DNA of 64,000 nt from Paracoccaceae bacterium (lineage in GTDB: Bacteria > Pseudomonadota > Alphaproteobacteria > Rhodobacterales > Rhodobacteraceae). The notes below the pieces were generated by a model. It was not told where the DNA came from. It ran no database searches and saw nothing but the letters and a program-made list of their open reading frames with translations. Below are positions 8,272-16,818 of this stretch, piece after piece. How positions within the stretch are numbered: the stretch's first letter is position 1; the number at the start of each line of letters is the position of its first letter. The stretch is from contig JALEGX010000026.1 in the NCBI GenBank assembly GCA_022763485.1, forward strand, positions 22,671-86,670, given 5' to 3'. The position numbers and the translations under genes were made by a program.

Positions 8272-9057
8272 ATGCAGTGGCTCTTACAGGACTTCGAAGA
8301 TACGCAGAAGCTTGCGCTGGCGCTGGACCGTCAGGGGATCCGCTATAGCTGGCACAAGGTGGTGCCCTTTGTTGGGGATCTGCAGCCGGAACCGGACATA
8401 GAAGATCCGCAGAATGTGGTGCTCTTCGGCTCTTATACGCTCTGGCGCTATGCCGCGGCCAAGGGATTGCGGCCCGGGGTGTTCCGCATCGCGCCCTTCG
8501 TCCACGAAACGCCCTGGCAGCCCTACATGCTGAACGGGGCCGATGCGCTGTTTCTGACGCTGCGGGACATACCCGCACGCCTGAAGGACGACGGCAAACT
8601 GTGGTTCATGCGTCCGGTTGAGGACAGCAAGGAAGAACCGGGCCGGGTACGATCCGCTGCGGACATTCTGGCACTGGCCAACAAGGTCCTGGCGCTGGGC
8701 GAGGATGAAATCCCAAGGGGCGCGTTGCGACACGACACGTAGCTGATGCTGACGGCACCGGCCAGGATCCTGAAAGAGTGGCGGCTTTGGGTGGTCCGGG
8801 ATCAGGTGGTGACCTATTCGCTCTACAAGGAAGGCACGCGGGTGGTCTATCGCCCCGAAATCGATCAGGACGCGCTTGAGTTCGGGCGCAGGCTGGTCGC
8901 CCTCAACTCCGGATATGCGGAGGCTTACGTGATCGACATCTGCCGCACCGATGACGGGCTGCGAATGCTGGAGACGAATTGCATCAATGCGGCCGGGTTC
9001 TATGCCGCGGATCTGGCCCGGCTGGTGGCCGCGATCGAGGCGCTTTCTGCCCAATAG
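8272..9057 (+). pseudogene. ATP-grasp domain protein interrupted by an in-frame TAG
   Basis: Two ORFs (ending 8742 and starting 8746) lie in the same frame and are separated only by a TAG at 8740-8742. Together they encode one continuous protein of about 260 residues. The N-terminal part (MQWLLQDFEDTQKLA; VVLFGSYTLWRYAAAKG) is followed by the C-terminal ATP-grasp part (KEWRLWVVRDQVVTYSLYKEG; DICRTDDGLRMLETNCINAAGFY) with the metal-binding E and N residues. The break reads RHDT-stop-LMLT. No Shine-Dalgarno precedes the ATG after the stop, so separate expression of the second half is unlikely. Possible explanations are a recent nonsense mutation (for example AAG to TAG), a sequencing error, or suppression. 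Substrate unknown. Confidence 0.8.
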
Positions 9058-9158
9058 CGCGCCCCGTTTGGCGTTGCGACGACCCGGAATGGCGTTCCGT
9101 ACTTGCGGGGGGGGCTTGGCGGGGGTAAATGCCTGTCTGACACTGACAGAGGGTTCCC

Positions 9159-9446
9159 ATGTCGATTGACCAAAGCACAGCCGCCAAGGTGGCCAAACTG
9201 GCCCGGATCAAGGTCGAGGATGACGCGCTTCCGGCGCTGGCCTCGGAGTTCAACACCATCCTGGGCTTCATTGAACAGCTCAACGAGGTGGACGTTGAGG
9301 GCGTTGAGCCGATGACCTCGGTGACGCCGCAGCGGTTGAAGCGTCGCGAAGACGTGGTGACTGATGGCAATATCCAGCCGCAGGTGCTGAAGAACGCGCC
9401 CGATGCGCGCGAGGGCTTCTTTGCGGTTCCGAAGGTGGTTGAATAA
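9159..9446 (+). CDS. gatC: Asp/Glu-tRNA amidotransferase subunit C
   Basis: A 95-residue protein, [22 protein letters not shown], with the central [26 protein letters not shown] typical of GatC. It bridges and stabilises the GatA-GatB complex that amidates Glu-tRNA(Gln) and Asp-tRNA(Asn). Its TAA stop shares one base with the ATG of gatA (TAATG), so the two are translationally coupled. gatB is not in the window and must be encoded elsewhere. Confidence 0.95.
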   Translation: MSIDQSTAAKVAKLARIKVEDDALPALASEFNTILGFIEQLNEVDVEGVEPMTSVTPQRLKRREDVVTDGNIQPQVLKNAPDAREGFFAVPKVVE

Positions 9447-10933
9447 TGACTGAGCTGAACAAACTGGGCCTGGCCGAAGCGCGCGACCTGCTGCGCAAGG
9501 GTGAAACCACGTCTGTCGAACTGACCCAATCCTGCCTTGACGCGATTGATGCCGCGGATGCGCTGAACGCTTTCGTTCACAAGACGCCGGAGATCGCAAT
9601 GGAGCGGGCCAAGGCCGCGGATGCGCGCATCGCCGAAGGGGACGCGCCTGCCATGTGTGGCCTGCCGATTGGCATCAAGGACCTGTTCTGCACCAAGGGT
9701 GTGGCCTCGCAGGCGGCTTCGGGCATTCTGGAAGGCTTCAAGCCGGAATATGAATCCACCGTGTCGCAGCAGCTGCAGGATGCAGGTGCGGTGATGCTGG
9801 GCAAGCTGAACATGGACGAATTCGCCATGGGCTCGTCCAACGAAACCTCGGTCTATGGCAATGCCGTCAGCCCGTGGCGCCGTGGCAATGATGACGCGGA
9901 ACTGACGCCGGGTGGCTCCTCGGGCGGGTCTGCCGCCGCCGTGGCCGCCGATCTGTGTCTGGCCGCAACCGGCACCGACACCGGTGGCTCGATCCGTCAG
10001 CCCGCCGCCTTTACCGGCATCACCGGCATCAAGCCCACCTACGGTCGCTGCTCGCGCTGGGGCATTGTGGCCTTCGCGTCGTCCCTGGACCAGGCCGGCC
10101 CGATGACCAAGAACGTCCGTGATGCGGCCATCATGCTGGAAGCCATGTGTGGTCACGACGCCAAGGATTCGACCAGCGCCGATCTGGCTGTGCCGAATTT
10201 CGAAGCGATGCTGACCGGCGACATCAAGGGTAAGAAAATCGGGATCCCGAAGGAATACCGCATGGACGGTATGCCCGGTGAGATCGAAAAGCTGTGGGCC
10301 GATGGCGCCGCGATGCTCAAGGACGCCGGTGCCGAAATCGTCGACATTTCGTTGCCGCACACCAAATACGCGCTGCCCGCCTATTATGTGATCGCGCCTG
10401 CCGAGGCCTCGTCGAACCTGGCCCGCTATGACGGTGTCCGCTACGGCCACCGCGCCACGCTGGAAGCAGGCGATGGCATCACCGAGATGTATGAGAAGAC
10501 CCGCGCCGAAGGCTTCGGCCATGAGGTGCAGCGCCGGGTCATGGTCGGCACCTATGTGCTGTCGGCCGGTTTCTATGACGCCTATTACAACCGCGCCCGT
10601 CGCGTTCGGACCCTGATCAAAAAGGACTTCGAAGACGTGTTTGCGGCAGGTGTCGATGCCATCCTGACCCCGGCCACCCCGTCTGCGGCCTTTGGCCTGG
10701 GTGAAATGACCGAGGCGGATCCGGTTCAGATGTACCTGAACGACGTGTTCACCGTGACCGTGAACCTGGCCGGTCTGCCCGGCGTATCGGTTCCGGCCGG
10801 GCTGGACGCGCAGGGGCTGCCTTTGGGTCTGCAGCTGATCGGCAAACCCTGGGAAGAGGGTGATCTGCTGAACACCGCCTATGCTCTGGAAACGGCGGCA
10901 GGTTTTGTGGCCAAACCCGGAAAATGGTGGTAA
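9446..10933 (+). CDS. gatA: Asp/Glu-tRNA amidotransferase subunit A
   Basis: A 495-residue amidase-signature enzyme that releases ammonia from glutamine for transfer to mischarged Glu-tRNA(Gln) or Asp-tRNA(Asn). The Ser-cisSer-Lys triad is visible: K78 in [11 protein letters not shown], the cis-serine near residue 158 in [13 protein letters not shown], and the nucleophile near S182 in [16 protein letters not shown]. Length is normal. It overlaps gatC by one base and is followed after 39 bases by a lipoprotein gene on the same strand. Confidence 0.96.
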   Translation: MTELNKLGLAEARDLLRKGETTSVELTQSCLDAIDAADALNAFVHKTPEIAMERAKAADARIAEGDAPAMCGLPIGIKDLFCTKGVASQAASGILEGFKPEYESTVSQQLQDAGAVMLGKLNMDEFAMGSSNETSVYGNAVSPWRRGNDDAELTPGGSSGGSAAAVAADLCLAATGTDTGGSIRQPAAFTGITGIKPTYGRCSRWGIVAFASSLDQAGPMTKNVRDAAIMLEAMCGHDAKDSTSADLAVPNFEAMLTGDIKGKKIGIPKEYRMDGMPGEIEKLWADGAAMLKDAGAEIVDISLPHTKYALPAYYVIAPAEASSNLARYDGVRYGHRATLEAGDGITEMYEKTRAEGFGHEVQRRVMVGTYVLSAGFYDAYYNRARRVRTLIKKDFEDVFAAGVDAILTPATPSAAFGLGEMTEADPVQMYLNDVFTVTVNLAGLPGVSVPAGLDAQGLPLGLQLIGKPWEEGDLLNTAYALETAAGFVAKPGKWW

Positions 10934-10972
10934 GACTGCGTTCAACCAAAGGCAGAACGCAGCAGGTCAGCA

Positions 10973-11779
10973 GTGATACGTGCAATTCTTCCCGTCGTGG
11001 CCGTCAGTTTGCTGGCGGCCTGCGATCCTCCGATCCCCGACAGTGCGGCGGGGGTCGGGTTCGACAACTCGCTGGGTGAACAACGCGCACGTGAGGCCGC
11101 GTTGCAAGGCCAGAGCAGCGCGTTGCCGCCCCCTTCTGCCATCTCGTCCGAGCCGATTTCGACCGCGCCGTCGCAAACCGCCGCGACGCAGATTCCGGCC
11201 GCGTCTCGGCCGGTGCCCCCGGCAACCGGGAGCTTTGCGGCCAGCACGGCGACGCCGACGGCACCTCAGACCGCAGATGACATTGCCCGTGAAACCGCGG
11301 CGGCCCTGTCCGCAGCTCAGGCGAATTCCGGTCAGCAGCCGCTGGAGGCCAGCCCCTCCAACCCGGCGCCCCGTGTCGTGTCCAATCCGGGCATCTCGGA
11401 TGAGAATGATTTCCAGGCCGTGTCTTCGCGCCAGTCGATCGAAAGTGATGCCGCCCGTCTGGCCGCTCTGCGGGCGCAGCGGCAGGAGGTCCAGCCGACC
11501 GCCTTGCCCAGCCGGTCCAGCGGTGGCCAGCCCAATATCGTGCGCTACGCAATTGAAACGTCGAACCCGCGCGGGCAGCGGATCTATCGTCGCGTGGGCC
11601 TCAATCTGGAGACACGGGCGCAGCGGAACTGTTCCGGCTATGCCTCTGCCGATCAGGCGCAGCTTGCCTTCCTGTCAAAGGGTGGCCCGCAACGGGATCG
11701 TCTGAACCTTGACCCTGATGGGGATGGCTATGCCTGCGCATGGGATCCGACACCCTTCCGCAACGCGGCGCGGAACTGA
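10973..11779 (+). CDS. Excalibur-like calcium-binding lipoprotein
   Basis: A 268-residue protein starting at GTG: MIRAILPVVAVSLLAACDPP, a lipoprotein signal with lipobox LAAC. The middle is a long Ala/Pro/Ser/Thr-rich low-complexity linker. The last 75 residues (NPRGQRIYRRVGLN, NCSGYASADQAQLAF, then LNLDPDGDGYACAWDPTPFR) carry the D-x-D-G-D-G-x-x-C motif of excalibur-type calcium-binding tails. It is probably anchored to a membrane with its C-terminus in the periplasm. Function is unknown. It is followed 12 bases later by a cell-wall amidase gene, hinting at an envelope role. Confidence 0.7.
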   Translation: MIRAILPVVAVSLLAACDPPIPDSAAGVGFDNSLGEQRAREAALQGQSSALPPPSAISSEPISTAPSQTAATQIPAASRPVPPATGSFAASTATPTAPQTADDIARETAAALSAAQANSGQQPLEASPSNPAPRVVSNPGISDENDFQAVSSRQSIESDAARLAALRAQRQEVQPTALPSRSSGGQPNIVRYAIETSNPRGQRIYRRVGLNLETRAQRNCSGYASADQAQLAFLSKGGPQRDRLNLDPDGDGYACAWDPTPFRNAARN

Positions 11780-11791
11780 TCCGCGCCCGAC

Positions 11792-12460
11792 ATGTCATCC
11801 GCAATCTGGCATCCGTCGCCCAACTTCGGCCCGCGCAGGGACGGGCTGACACCGTCGTTGATCGTGATCCACTATACCGCGATGGACAGTGCCGAGGCCG
11901 CCTTGCACCGTCTCTGTGATCCGGCAGTGGAAGTGTCCGCCCACTATCTGATCGGGGGCGATGGCACCCTGTGGCAGATGGTGGCCGAGGAACACCGCGC
12001 CTGGCACGCCGGGGCGGGGGAGTGGTGCGGGGTGGATGATATCAACTCCCGCTCCATCGGCATCGAGCTGGACAATCGCGGGTCGCACCCGTTCTCTGAA
12101 CCTCAGATGGCCTGCCTTGAGGCGCTGCTGGCGGGGATCATGAAGCGCTGGGCGATCCCGCCTGCGGGGGTCATCGGGCATTCCGACATGGCGCCGGGCC
12201 GCAAGTTCGATCCCGGCCCGCATTTCGACTGGGCACGTCTGGAGCGCCTGGGTCTGGCAGCTGCGCGTGGACAGGATGACGGGCCGCAAGACGCCCCACC
12301 GGCGCTGTTTCGCGCGCTGGCGCGGGACGCTGGGTTCACAGCCGATGTCGATGACGACACGCTGCTTGGGGCGGTGCGTCTCAGGTATCGGCCGTGGGCA
12401 AGTGGACCGCTTGCAGGGGCGGATGTGGTACCGCTGAGCAACCGGGGTCGGGTGGGCTGA
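11792..12460 (+). CDS. N-acetylmuramoyl-L-alanine amidase (AmiD-like)
   Basis: A 222-residue Amidase_2 enzyme. The zinc ligands are visible: His in LIVIHYTAM near the N-terminus, and the His and Asp of GHSDMAPGRKFDPGPHFDW. SIGIELDNRGSHPF in the middle is also typical. It cleaves the bond between N-acetylmuramic acid and L-alanine in peptidoglycan or its fragments. No signal peptide is present, which distinguishes it from periplasmic AmiD lipoproteins and suggests a cytoplasmic AmpD-like recycling role, although the motif spacing is AmiD-like. The C-terminal 65 residues may form a small peptidoglycan-binding region. Confidence 0.87.
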   Translation: MSSAIWHPSPNFGPRRDGLTPSLIVIHYTAMDSAEAALHRLCDPAVEVSAHYLIGGDGTLWQMVAEEHRAWHAGAGEWCGVDDINSRSIGIELDNRGSHPFSEPQMACLEALLAGIMKRWAIPPAGVIGHSDMAPGRKFDPGPHFDWARLERLGLAAARGQDDGPQDAPPALFRALARDAGFTADVDDDTLLGAVRLRYRPWASGPLAGADVVPLSNRGRVG

Positions 12461-12549
12461 TCGCCCAGCGGGCGCCGCGCAGGGCCGGTCCGGCGATTCG
12501 CCCCGGTGAACTTCTGGCTTGACGGCTGACGGCTTTCTACCTAGCCAGC

Positions 12550-12981
12550 GGGGGCGCAGAGGGCCGGATGGCCGCGTGGGGGTTCGCCCCTTCGAGGAAA
12601 GTCCGGACTCCATGAAGCAAAGGTGCCGGGTAACGCCCGGGCGGGGAAACCCGACGGAAAGCGCCACAGAAAACAGACCGCCACGACCGGTCCGGGAGCA
12701 GTCCCGGTCAAGCCGTGGTCAGGGTGAAACGGTGGGGTAAGAGCCCACCGCGCGCCTGGTAACAGGGGCGGCACGGCAAGCCCCACCTGGAGCAATGCCG
12801 AATAGGACCCCCGCGCGGGACGGTCGGCCTTGGCCGATACCTCCGCTAGGCCGCTTCAGCCGAGAGGGGTCGGGTTGGCAGCTGGAGGTATTTGGCAACA
12901 GATACCCGAGATGAATGGTCATCGAACCGCAGGCTTCGGTCTGCGGGGAACAGAATCCGGCTTATAGGCCCTCTGCGCGTT
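12550..12981 (+). ncRNA. rnpB: RNase P RNA, bacterial class A
   Basis: The universally conserved core is present: GAGGAAAGTCCGGACTCCAT near the 5' end and ACAGAATCCGGCTTATAG near the 3' end, which form the P4/J regions. The termini are set by a perfect 12-base P1 helix, gcgcagagggcc at 12554-12565 pairing with ggccctctgcgc at 12967-12978. The RNA is the catalytic subunit of RNase P, which trims tRNA 5' leaders. ORFs called across this region on both strands are spurious. A TTGACG at 12519 may be the -35 element, but I see no convincing -10. Confidence 0.95.
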
Positions 12982-13103
12982 TTCAGGGTGCCAACCGGGG
13001 TACGGGCCGCCGTTTTCAGGCCCGAAATCGGGTGAATCCCTGCGACGTGGCGAATGGGGGACCTGAAACCCGCGTCTGGAGCCATTGGGGCGCGATTCAG
13101 CTA

Positions 13104-13131
13104 TTGACTTGCAGGACAGTCAGGGTAAAAG
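13104..13131 (+). promoter_or_regulatory. Candidate sigma-70 promoter for rpmG
   Basis: TTGACT at 13104-13109 and TAAAAG at 13126-13131 are separated by 16 bases and lie about 60 bases upstream of the rpmG start. The -35 is strong; the -10 is weak. Confidence 0.45.
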
Positions 13132-13189
13132 CCGACGCTCATACGAATTCAACCGGAAGGCCCTGCCTTTTCGGACGCAGGAGATAGCC

Positions 13190-13357
13190 ATGGCGAAGCC
13201 GACCACCATCAAGATCCGCCTGAACTCGACCGCGGGCACCGGCCACTTCTACGTGACCAAGAAAAACGCACGCACCATGACCGAAAAGATGGTTGTGCGT
13301 AAGTACGACCCGGTCGCGCGCAAGCACGTCGAGTACAAGGAAGGCAAGATCAAGTAA
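13190..13357 (+). CDS. rpmG: 50S ribosomal protein L33
   Basis: A 55-residue basic protein, [30 protein letters not shown], matching L33 of the zinc-free type because it lacks the CxxC pairs. It sits at the E-site side of the large subunit. The listed ORF starts at 13085, but ATG 13190 with GGAGA upstream (caggagatagcc) is the family start. It is followed by a strong terminator and so is a single-gene unit. Confidence 0.95.
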   Translation: MAKPTTIKIRLNSTAGTGHFYVTKKNARTMTEKMVVRKYDPVARKHVEYKEGKIK

Positions 13358-13384
13358 TCCTACTTGATCGACCTGATCCCAAAG

Positions 13385-13410
13385 AGACCACGCTTCGGCG
13401 TGGTCTTTTT
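13385..13410 (+). terminator. Rho-independent terminator of rpmG
   Basis: A perfect 9-bp stem, agaccacgc and gcgtggtct, closed by a UUCG tetraloop, is followed by a run of T. It lies 28 bases after the rpmG stop. Confidence 0.9.
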
Positions 13411-13470
13411 GCTTTTGGGCCCCGGATGTCCATGGGGGAGCGCCGTGCCGCGAAAAAGCCTCATTCGAGG

Positions 13471-13485
13471 TTAATATTTCGTTAA
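13471..13485 (+). promoter_or_regulatory. CtrA-type box TTAA-N7-TTAA upstream of the LpxR-like gene
   Basis: The sequence TTAA-tatttcg-TTAA matches the full CtrA consensus. It lies 114 bases upstream of the start of the LpxR-like gene and just after the rpmG terminator. A GANTC site (gattc, 13507-13511) and a hairpin cagaga-ggt-tctctg (13513-13527) follow in what would be the leader. Confidence 0.6.
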
Positions 13486-13599
13486 AGCTCGCTGGAGGGC
13501 CAGGCCGATTCGCAGAGAGGTTCTCTGTGATGAGGCGTGGGCCGGAGGCGTAACGGAAAATCACGGCCCCAAGGGCCGACCATGAGCAGGACACGAAAT

Positions 13600-14589
13600 A
13601 TGCTGCAAAGAATTGCGGCGGTCTGTGCTGGTGTCTGGATGTTGGGGCTGGCCCCCGTTGTCCAGGCGCAGCCGCTGGAGACCCCGGTGGTCGCACAGGC
13701 GCGAAAAGCCCCCGAAGATGAGCGCACCACACATGCCGAAGGCCGCAAGCGCATCGGTTATGGGTGGATTCTGTCCAACGACCTGATCGGCGATGGCAAG
13801 GACCGCTGGCGCTCGGGCTCGGTCGCAAGCTCTCGCATCTATGGGCATGACTGGTCCGGTGTGCGCCCGGCGCGGTTCGGTGACCTGCTGGAAATCCGCT
13901 TTCAGGGGCAGATCATCACGCCCGAGCGCCTGTCGGCGGTGAATCCGGCGGACCGGCCCTGGGCCGGGGCTTTGTCGCTTGGGCTGCACAGCCACGCTCA
14001 GATCCGTGGCTTTGACCTGTCCATCGGTGGGGATCTTGTGTTCATCGGTCCGCAGACCGGCCTTGATTCCTTTCAGGACAGCCTTCACGACCTTGTCGGC
14101 GCACCGCGCCCTCGGGCCGCCGTCCTGGCGCGCCAGATTGCGGACACCGTGCGCCCCACCGCGGTGGCCGAAATCGCCCGCAGCTACAGCCTGTCAGACA
14201 GCGCATCGCTGCGCCCCTTTGCCGAACTGCGGGCAGGGGATGAGACCTTGGCCCGCATCGGGGCCGATCTGGTCTTTGGAAGCGCGGGGGCAGGGGAGCT
14301 GTTGGTGCGCGAAGCCGTCACCGGCCAGCGCTATCGCGCGATTGCCAAGCCGGGCAGCGGTCTGAGCTTTTCGATGGGCGGGGATATCGCCCATGTTGAC
14401 AGCAGCGTCTATCTGCCGGCGGGATCGGCAACGCCTGCGCGTGACACGCGCAGCCGGGTGCGGGCCGGCCTGCATTGGCAGGGGACGGCGACCACCGCCT
14501 TCTACGGGCTGACCTATCTGGGCGAGGAGTTCTCGGGCCAGCGGGAAGGGCAGTTGACAGGGTCGCTGCAGTTCCAGGTGAGGTTTTAA
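13600..14589 (+). CDS. LpxR-like (DUF2219) outer membrane protein
   Basis: A 329-residue protein with signal peptide MLQRIAAVCAGVWMLGLAPVVQAQP and a beta-rich remainder ending in QGEGQLTGSLQFQVRF-like strands with a terminal Phe, as in outer-membrane barrels. RIGYGWILSNDLIGDGKDRWRSGS resembles the opening of the LpxR family, in which an Asn-Asp-rich loop leads to a 3'-O-deacylase of lipid A. Activity here is inferred only. Start at 13600 was chosen because AGGA lies 8 bases upstream; the ATG at 13582 (MSRTRN) would add six residues and lacks a good site. A CtrA box lies upstream. Confidence 0.72.
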   Translation: MLQRIAAVCAGVWMLGLAPVVQAQPLETPVVAQARKAPEDERTTHAEGRKRIGYGWILSNDLIGDGKDRWRSGSVASSRIYGHDWSGVRPARFGDLLEIRFQGQIITPERLSAVNPADRPWAGALSLGLHSHAQIRGFDLSIGGDLVFIGPQTGLDSFQDSLHDLVGAPRPRAAVLARQIADTVRPTAVAEIARSYSLSDSASLRPFAELRAGDETLARIGADLVFGSAGAGELLVREAVTGQRYRAIAKPGSGLSFSMGGDIAHVDSSVYLPAGSATPARDTRSRVRAGLHWQGTATTAFYGLTYLGEEFSGQREGQLTGSLQFQVRF

Positions 14590-14643
14590 GAACACGCAAC
14601 AAGCGGATGAAAACAAAAGCCTTCCGTTCGCGAATCACTTCTG

Positions 14644-14658
14644 TTAATTTGCCTTTAA
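14644..14658 (+). promoter_or_regulatory. CtrA-type box TTAA-N7-TTAA upstream of the Hint gene
   Basis: The sequence TTAA-tttgcct-TTAA is a perfect match to the CtrA consensus and ends 30 bases before the ATG of the Hint-domain gene. If CtrA overlaps the -35 as usual, the transcript would begin close to the ATG, which fits the lack of an obvious Shine-Dalgarno sequence. Confidence 0.65.
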
Positions 14659-14688
14659 TAAAAAAACACAAGGCAGGCATACGGGCAG

Positions 14689-15756
14689 ATGAAAACGGGC
14701 TTTCGTGGCACGTTTGTCATTTCCTGGTCGCAGACGGACGTGGATGGCTTGAACTCCGCGCCGATTGAAACCCTCGAAGTAGGGGCAGCGTGGTCATGGC
14801 ACGGCGAAGCGGTGCGTGTGGATGGCCCGACAGAGCTGCTGCGGCTGGATCAGGCAAACGGAGAGGCAGAGCTTCGCCGTCGCGCCGCACGTACAGTGCG
14901 GCGATTGGTTGGGGCAGCGGTGCAGAATCGCACCGACATCGATTCAATCGAAGTGGATGAGCCGTTGATGGACCGCAGTTTCGTGGTCACCAACGGCACA
15001 CAAAGCTACACGGTCACGGTGATTGAGGTCGGTCCGGGCCAGAAACCCTTGCTGATGTTTCTGGATGATCTGCCGCCCAAGGGCGTTGACCTGTGGGTGG
15101 TGCATCACACCTTGAGCAGCCTGGCGGATCCGTCCTCGCGCCCAATGGATGGTGGGGTCATCTGTTTTACCCCCGGCACACGGATTTCCACACCTGATGG
15201 CCCGCGACAGGTTCAGGACCTGCGCGAGGGCGACAAGATCCAGACCCGCGACAACGGTGCCAAAGAGATCCTGTGGATCGGCGCGCGCCGGATGACCGGG
15301 GCACGGCTGTTCGTGATGCCCAAGCTGCGCCCGGTGCGCATCCGGGTGGGGGCTCTGGGAATCGGACGTCCCGAGGAAGAACTGCTGGTGTCCCCCGAAC
15401 ACAGGATGCTGCTGCGTGGCGCTCCGGCTCAGGCGCTGTTCAACACGCCCGAGGTGCTGGTGCCTGCGCGGGATCTGGTCAACGGGTCCACGGTTGTGAC
15501 CGACCTGTCGGTGCGTGAAGTCACCTATATTCACCTGCTGCTGGAAGATCATCAGATCCTCTGGGCCAACGGGGTCGAAACGGAGAGCTTCCATCCGGCC
15601 AATGCGGCGATGTCGTCGCTGGATGATACGGATCGCAAGCGGTTGCTGCGGATGCTGCCGGGAATCGATCAGGACCCGCACAAATATGGCGACTACGCGC
15701 GCCGCAACCTCAGCCCGTCCGAGGCTGCGATCCTGATGCATGAGCTGGCCGCCTGA
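14689..15756 (+). CDS. Hint (hedgehog/intein-type) domain protein
   Basis: A 355-residue protein of a family expanded in roseobacters. The N-terminal 160 residues (MKTGFRGTFVISWSQTDVDGL; AWSWHGEAVRVDGP) are family specific. The Hint domain begins at CFTPGTRISTPDGPRQVQDLREGDKIQT, with the nucleophilic cysteine after VI, continues through LLVSPEHRMLLRG, and closes near LLEDHQILWANGVETESFHP. Hint domains can self-cleave by an N-to-S acyl shift, but there is no C-extein-like Asn-Cys junction. Its natural substrate or role is unknown. No signal peptide is evident. It shares the CtrA-box feature with the preceding LpxR-like gene. Confidence 0.85.
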   Translation: MKTGFRGTFVISWSQTDVDGLNSAPIETLEVGAAWSWHGEAVRVDGPTELLRLDQANGEAELRRRAARTVRRLVGAAVQNRTDIDSIEVDEPLMDRSFVVTNGTQSYTVTVIEVGPGQKPLLMFLDDLPPKGVDLWVVHHTLSSLADPSSRPMDGGVICFTPGTRISTPDGPRQVQDLREGDKIQTRDNGAKEILWIGARRMTGARLFVMPKLRPVRIRVGALGIGRPEEELLVSPEHRMLLRGAPAQALFNTPEVLVPARDLVNGSTVVTDLSVREVTYIHLLLEDHQILWANGVETESFHPANAAMSSLDDTDRKRLLRMLPGIDQDPHKYGDYARRNLSPSEAAILMHELAA

Positions 15757-15866
15757 CGCGGCCACCTTGCCTTTGCCAGCAAAAATCTGAAACAAGGCAT
15801 TGGCCCGACCCATAGGGTCAGGTCCGGCCGATTTCTTTGCTGATCGTGCTTCCGGCCGCCTTGGGG

Positions 15867-15894
15867 TTGACACCCGCACGGGCTGGTGTATACG
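15867..15894 (+). promoter_or_regulatory. Candidate sigma-70 promoter of rpsD
   Basis: A consensus TTGACA (15867-15872) and TATACG (15889-15894) are spaced by 16 bases, giving a leader of about 115 bases before rpsD. The leader includes a small hairpin-forming stretch (ggctcccgcaagggaacgcc); whether S4 autoregulates through it is unknown. Confidence 0.65.
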
Positions 15895-16014
15895 CGCGGC
15901 TTCATTGGTGTTGGTGGCTCCCGCAAGGGAACGCCTGTCATGGGGAAACCCAAGAGGACAACGCCCTTCATAGCAGCCCCACCGGGCCGCGACCACAACT
16001 GAAGGAGATCAGCC

Positions 16015-16635
16015 GTGACCAAACGCACGTCTGCCAAGTACAAAATCGACCGCCGCATGGGCGAAAACATCTGGGGCCGTCCGAAGTCCCCGGTCAACCG
16101 TCGCGAATATGGCCCCGGCCAGCACGGTCAGCGCCGCAAGGGCAAACTGTCCGACTTCGGTATCCAGCTGCGCGCCAAGCAGAAGCTGAAAGGCTACTAC
16201 GGCGACCTGACCGAAAAGCAGTTCCGCCGCATCTACGGTGAAGCCGAGCGTGTCAAAGGCGACACCGGTGAAAACCTGATCGGTCTGCTGGAGCGCCGCC
16301 TGGACGCTGTTGTCTACCGCGCCAAGTTCGTTCCGACCGTCTTCGCGGCCCGTCAGTTCGTGAACCACGGCCACGTTCTGGTCAACGGCAAGCGCGTGAA
16401 CATCCCCTCCTACCGCGTCAAAGAAGGCGACGTGATCGAGGTGCGTGATCGTTCCAAGCAGCTGGCAGTTGTTCTGGAAGCTGTTTCCCTGGCCGAGCGT
16501 GATGTTCCGGATTACATCGAAGCCGACCACTCCAAGATGACCGCAACCTTCGTTCGCGCCCCCGGCCTGAGCGACGTGCCGTACCCGGTTCAGATGGAAC
16601 CGAACCTGGTGGTCGAATTCTACGCGAAGAACTAA
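16015..16635 (+). CDS. rpsD: 30S ribosomal protein S4
   Basis: A 206-residue S4 protein with GTG start preceded by [48 protein letters not shown] is a classic S4 N-terminus. The S4 RNA-binding domain ([40 protein letters not shown]) follows. It nucleates assembly of the 30S 5' domain. In this genome it is monocistronic, with its own promoter and terminator, away from the alpha operon. Confidence 0.97.
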   Translation: MTKRTSAKYKIDRRMGENIWGRPKSPVNRREYGPGQHGQRRKGKLSDFGIQLRAKQKLKGYYGDLTEKQFRRIYGEAERVKGDTGENLIGLLERRLDAVVYRAKFVPTVFAARQFVNHGHVLVNGKRVNIPSYRVKEGDVIEVRDRSKQLAVVLEAVSLAERDVPDYIEADHSKMTATFVRAPGLSDVPYPVQMEPNLVVEFYAKN

Positions 16636-16660
16636 TCTTCGCCCTCCACGGAATTCTGCA

Positions 16661-16692
16661 AAGCCGCTCCTTCGGGGGCGGCTTTCTTCGTT
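16661..16692 (+). terminator. Rho-independent terminator of rpsD
   Basis: A 10-bp stem, aagccgctcc and ggggcggctt with one G-U pair, has a UUCG loop and is followed by tcttcgttttt. It lies 25 bases after the stop. Confidence 0.8.
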
Positions 16693-16818
16693 TTTGGGCG
16701 CCGCGTCCGATACCACAGTTTTCTCTTTGGCCTGTGCCGTTTTGCGGTACAGTCCTCTCAGGTCCGCGTCGGTCCGAAACGACCGGCGCTTCAGTATGTT
16801 CAAGAGAGGGGTGTTTCG

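Noticed and set aside
8984-10945. 653-codon minus-strand ORF opposite gatCA
   Set aside because: Antisense of two certain genes; no domain pattern.
12519-13187. Short ORFs across 12519-13187
   Set aside because: They lie on rnpB and its flanks; the RNA explains the sequence conservation.
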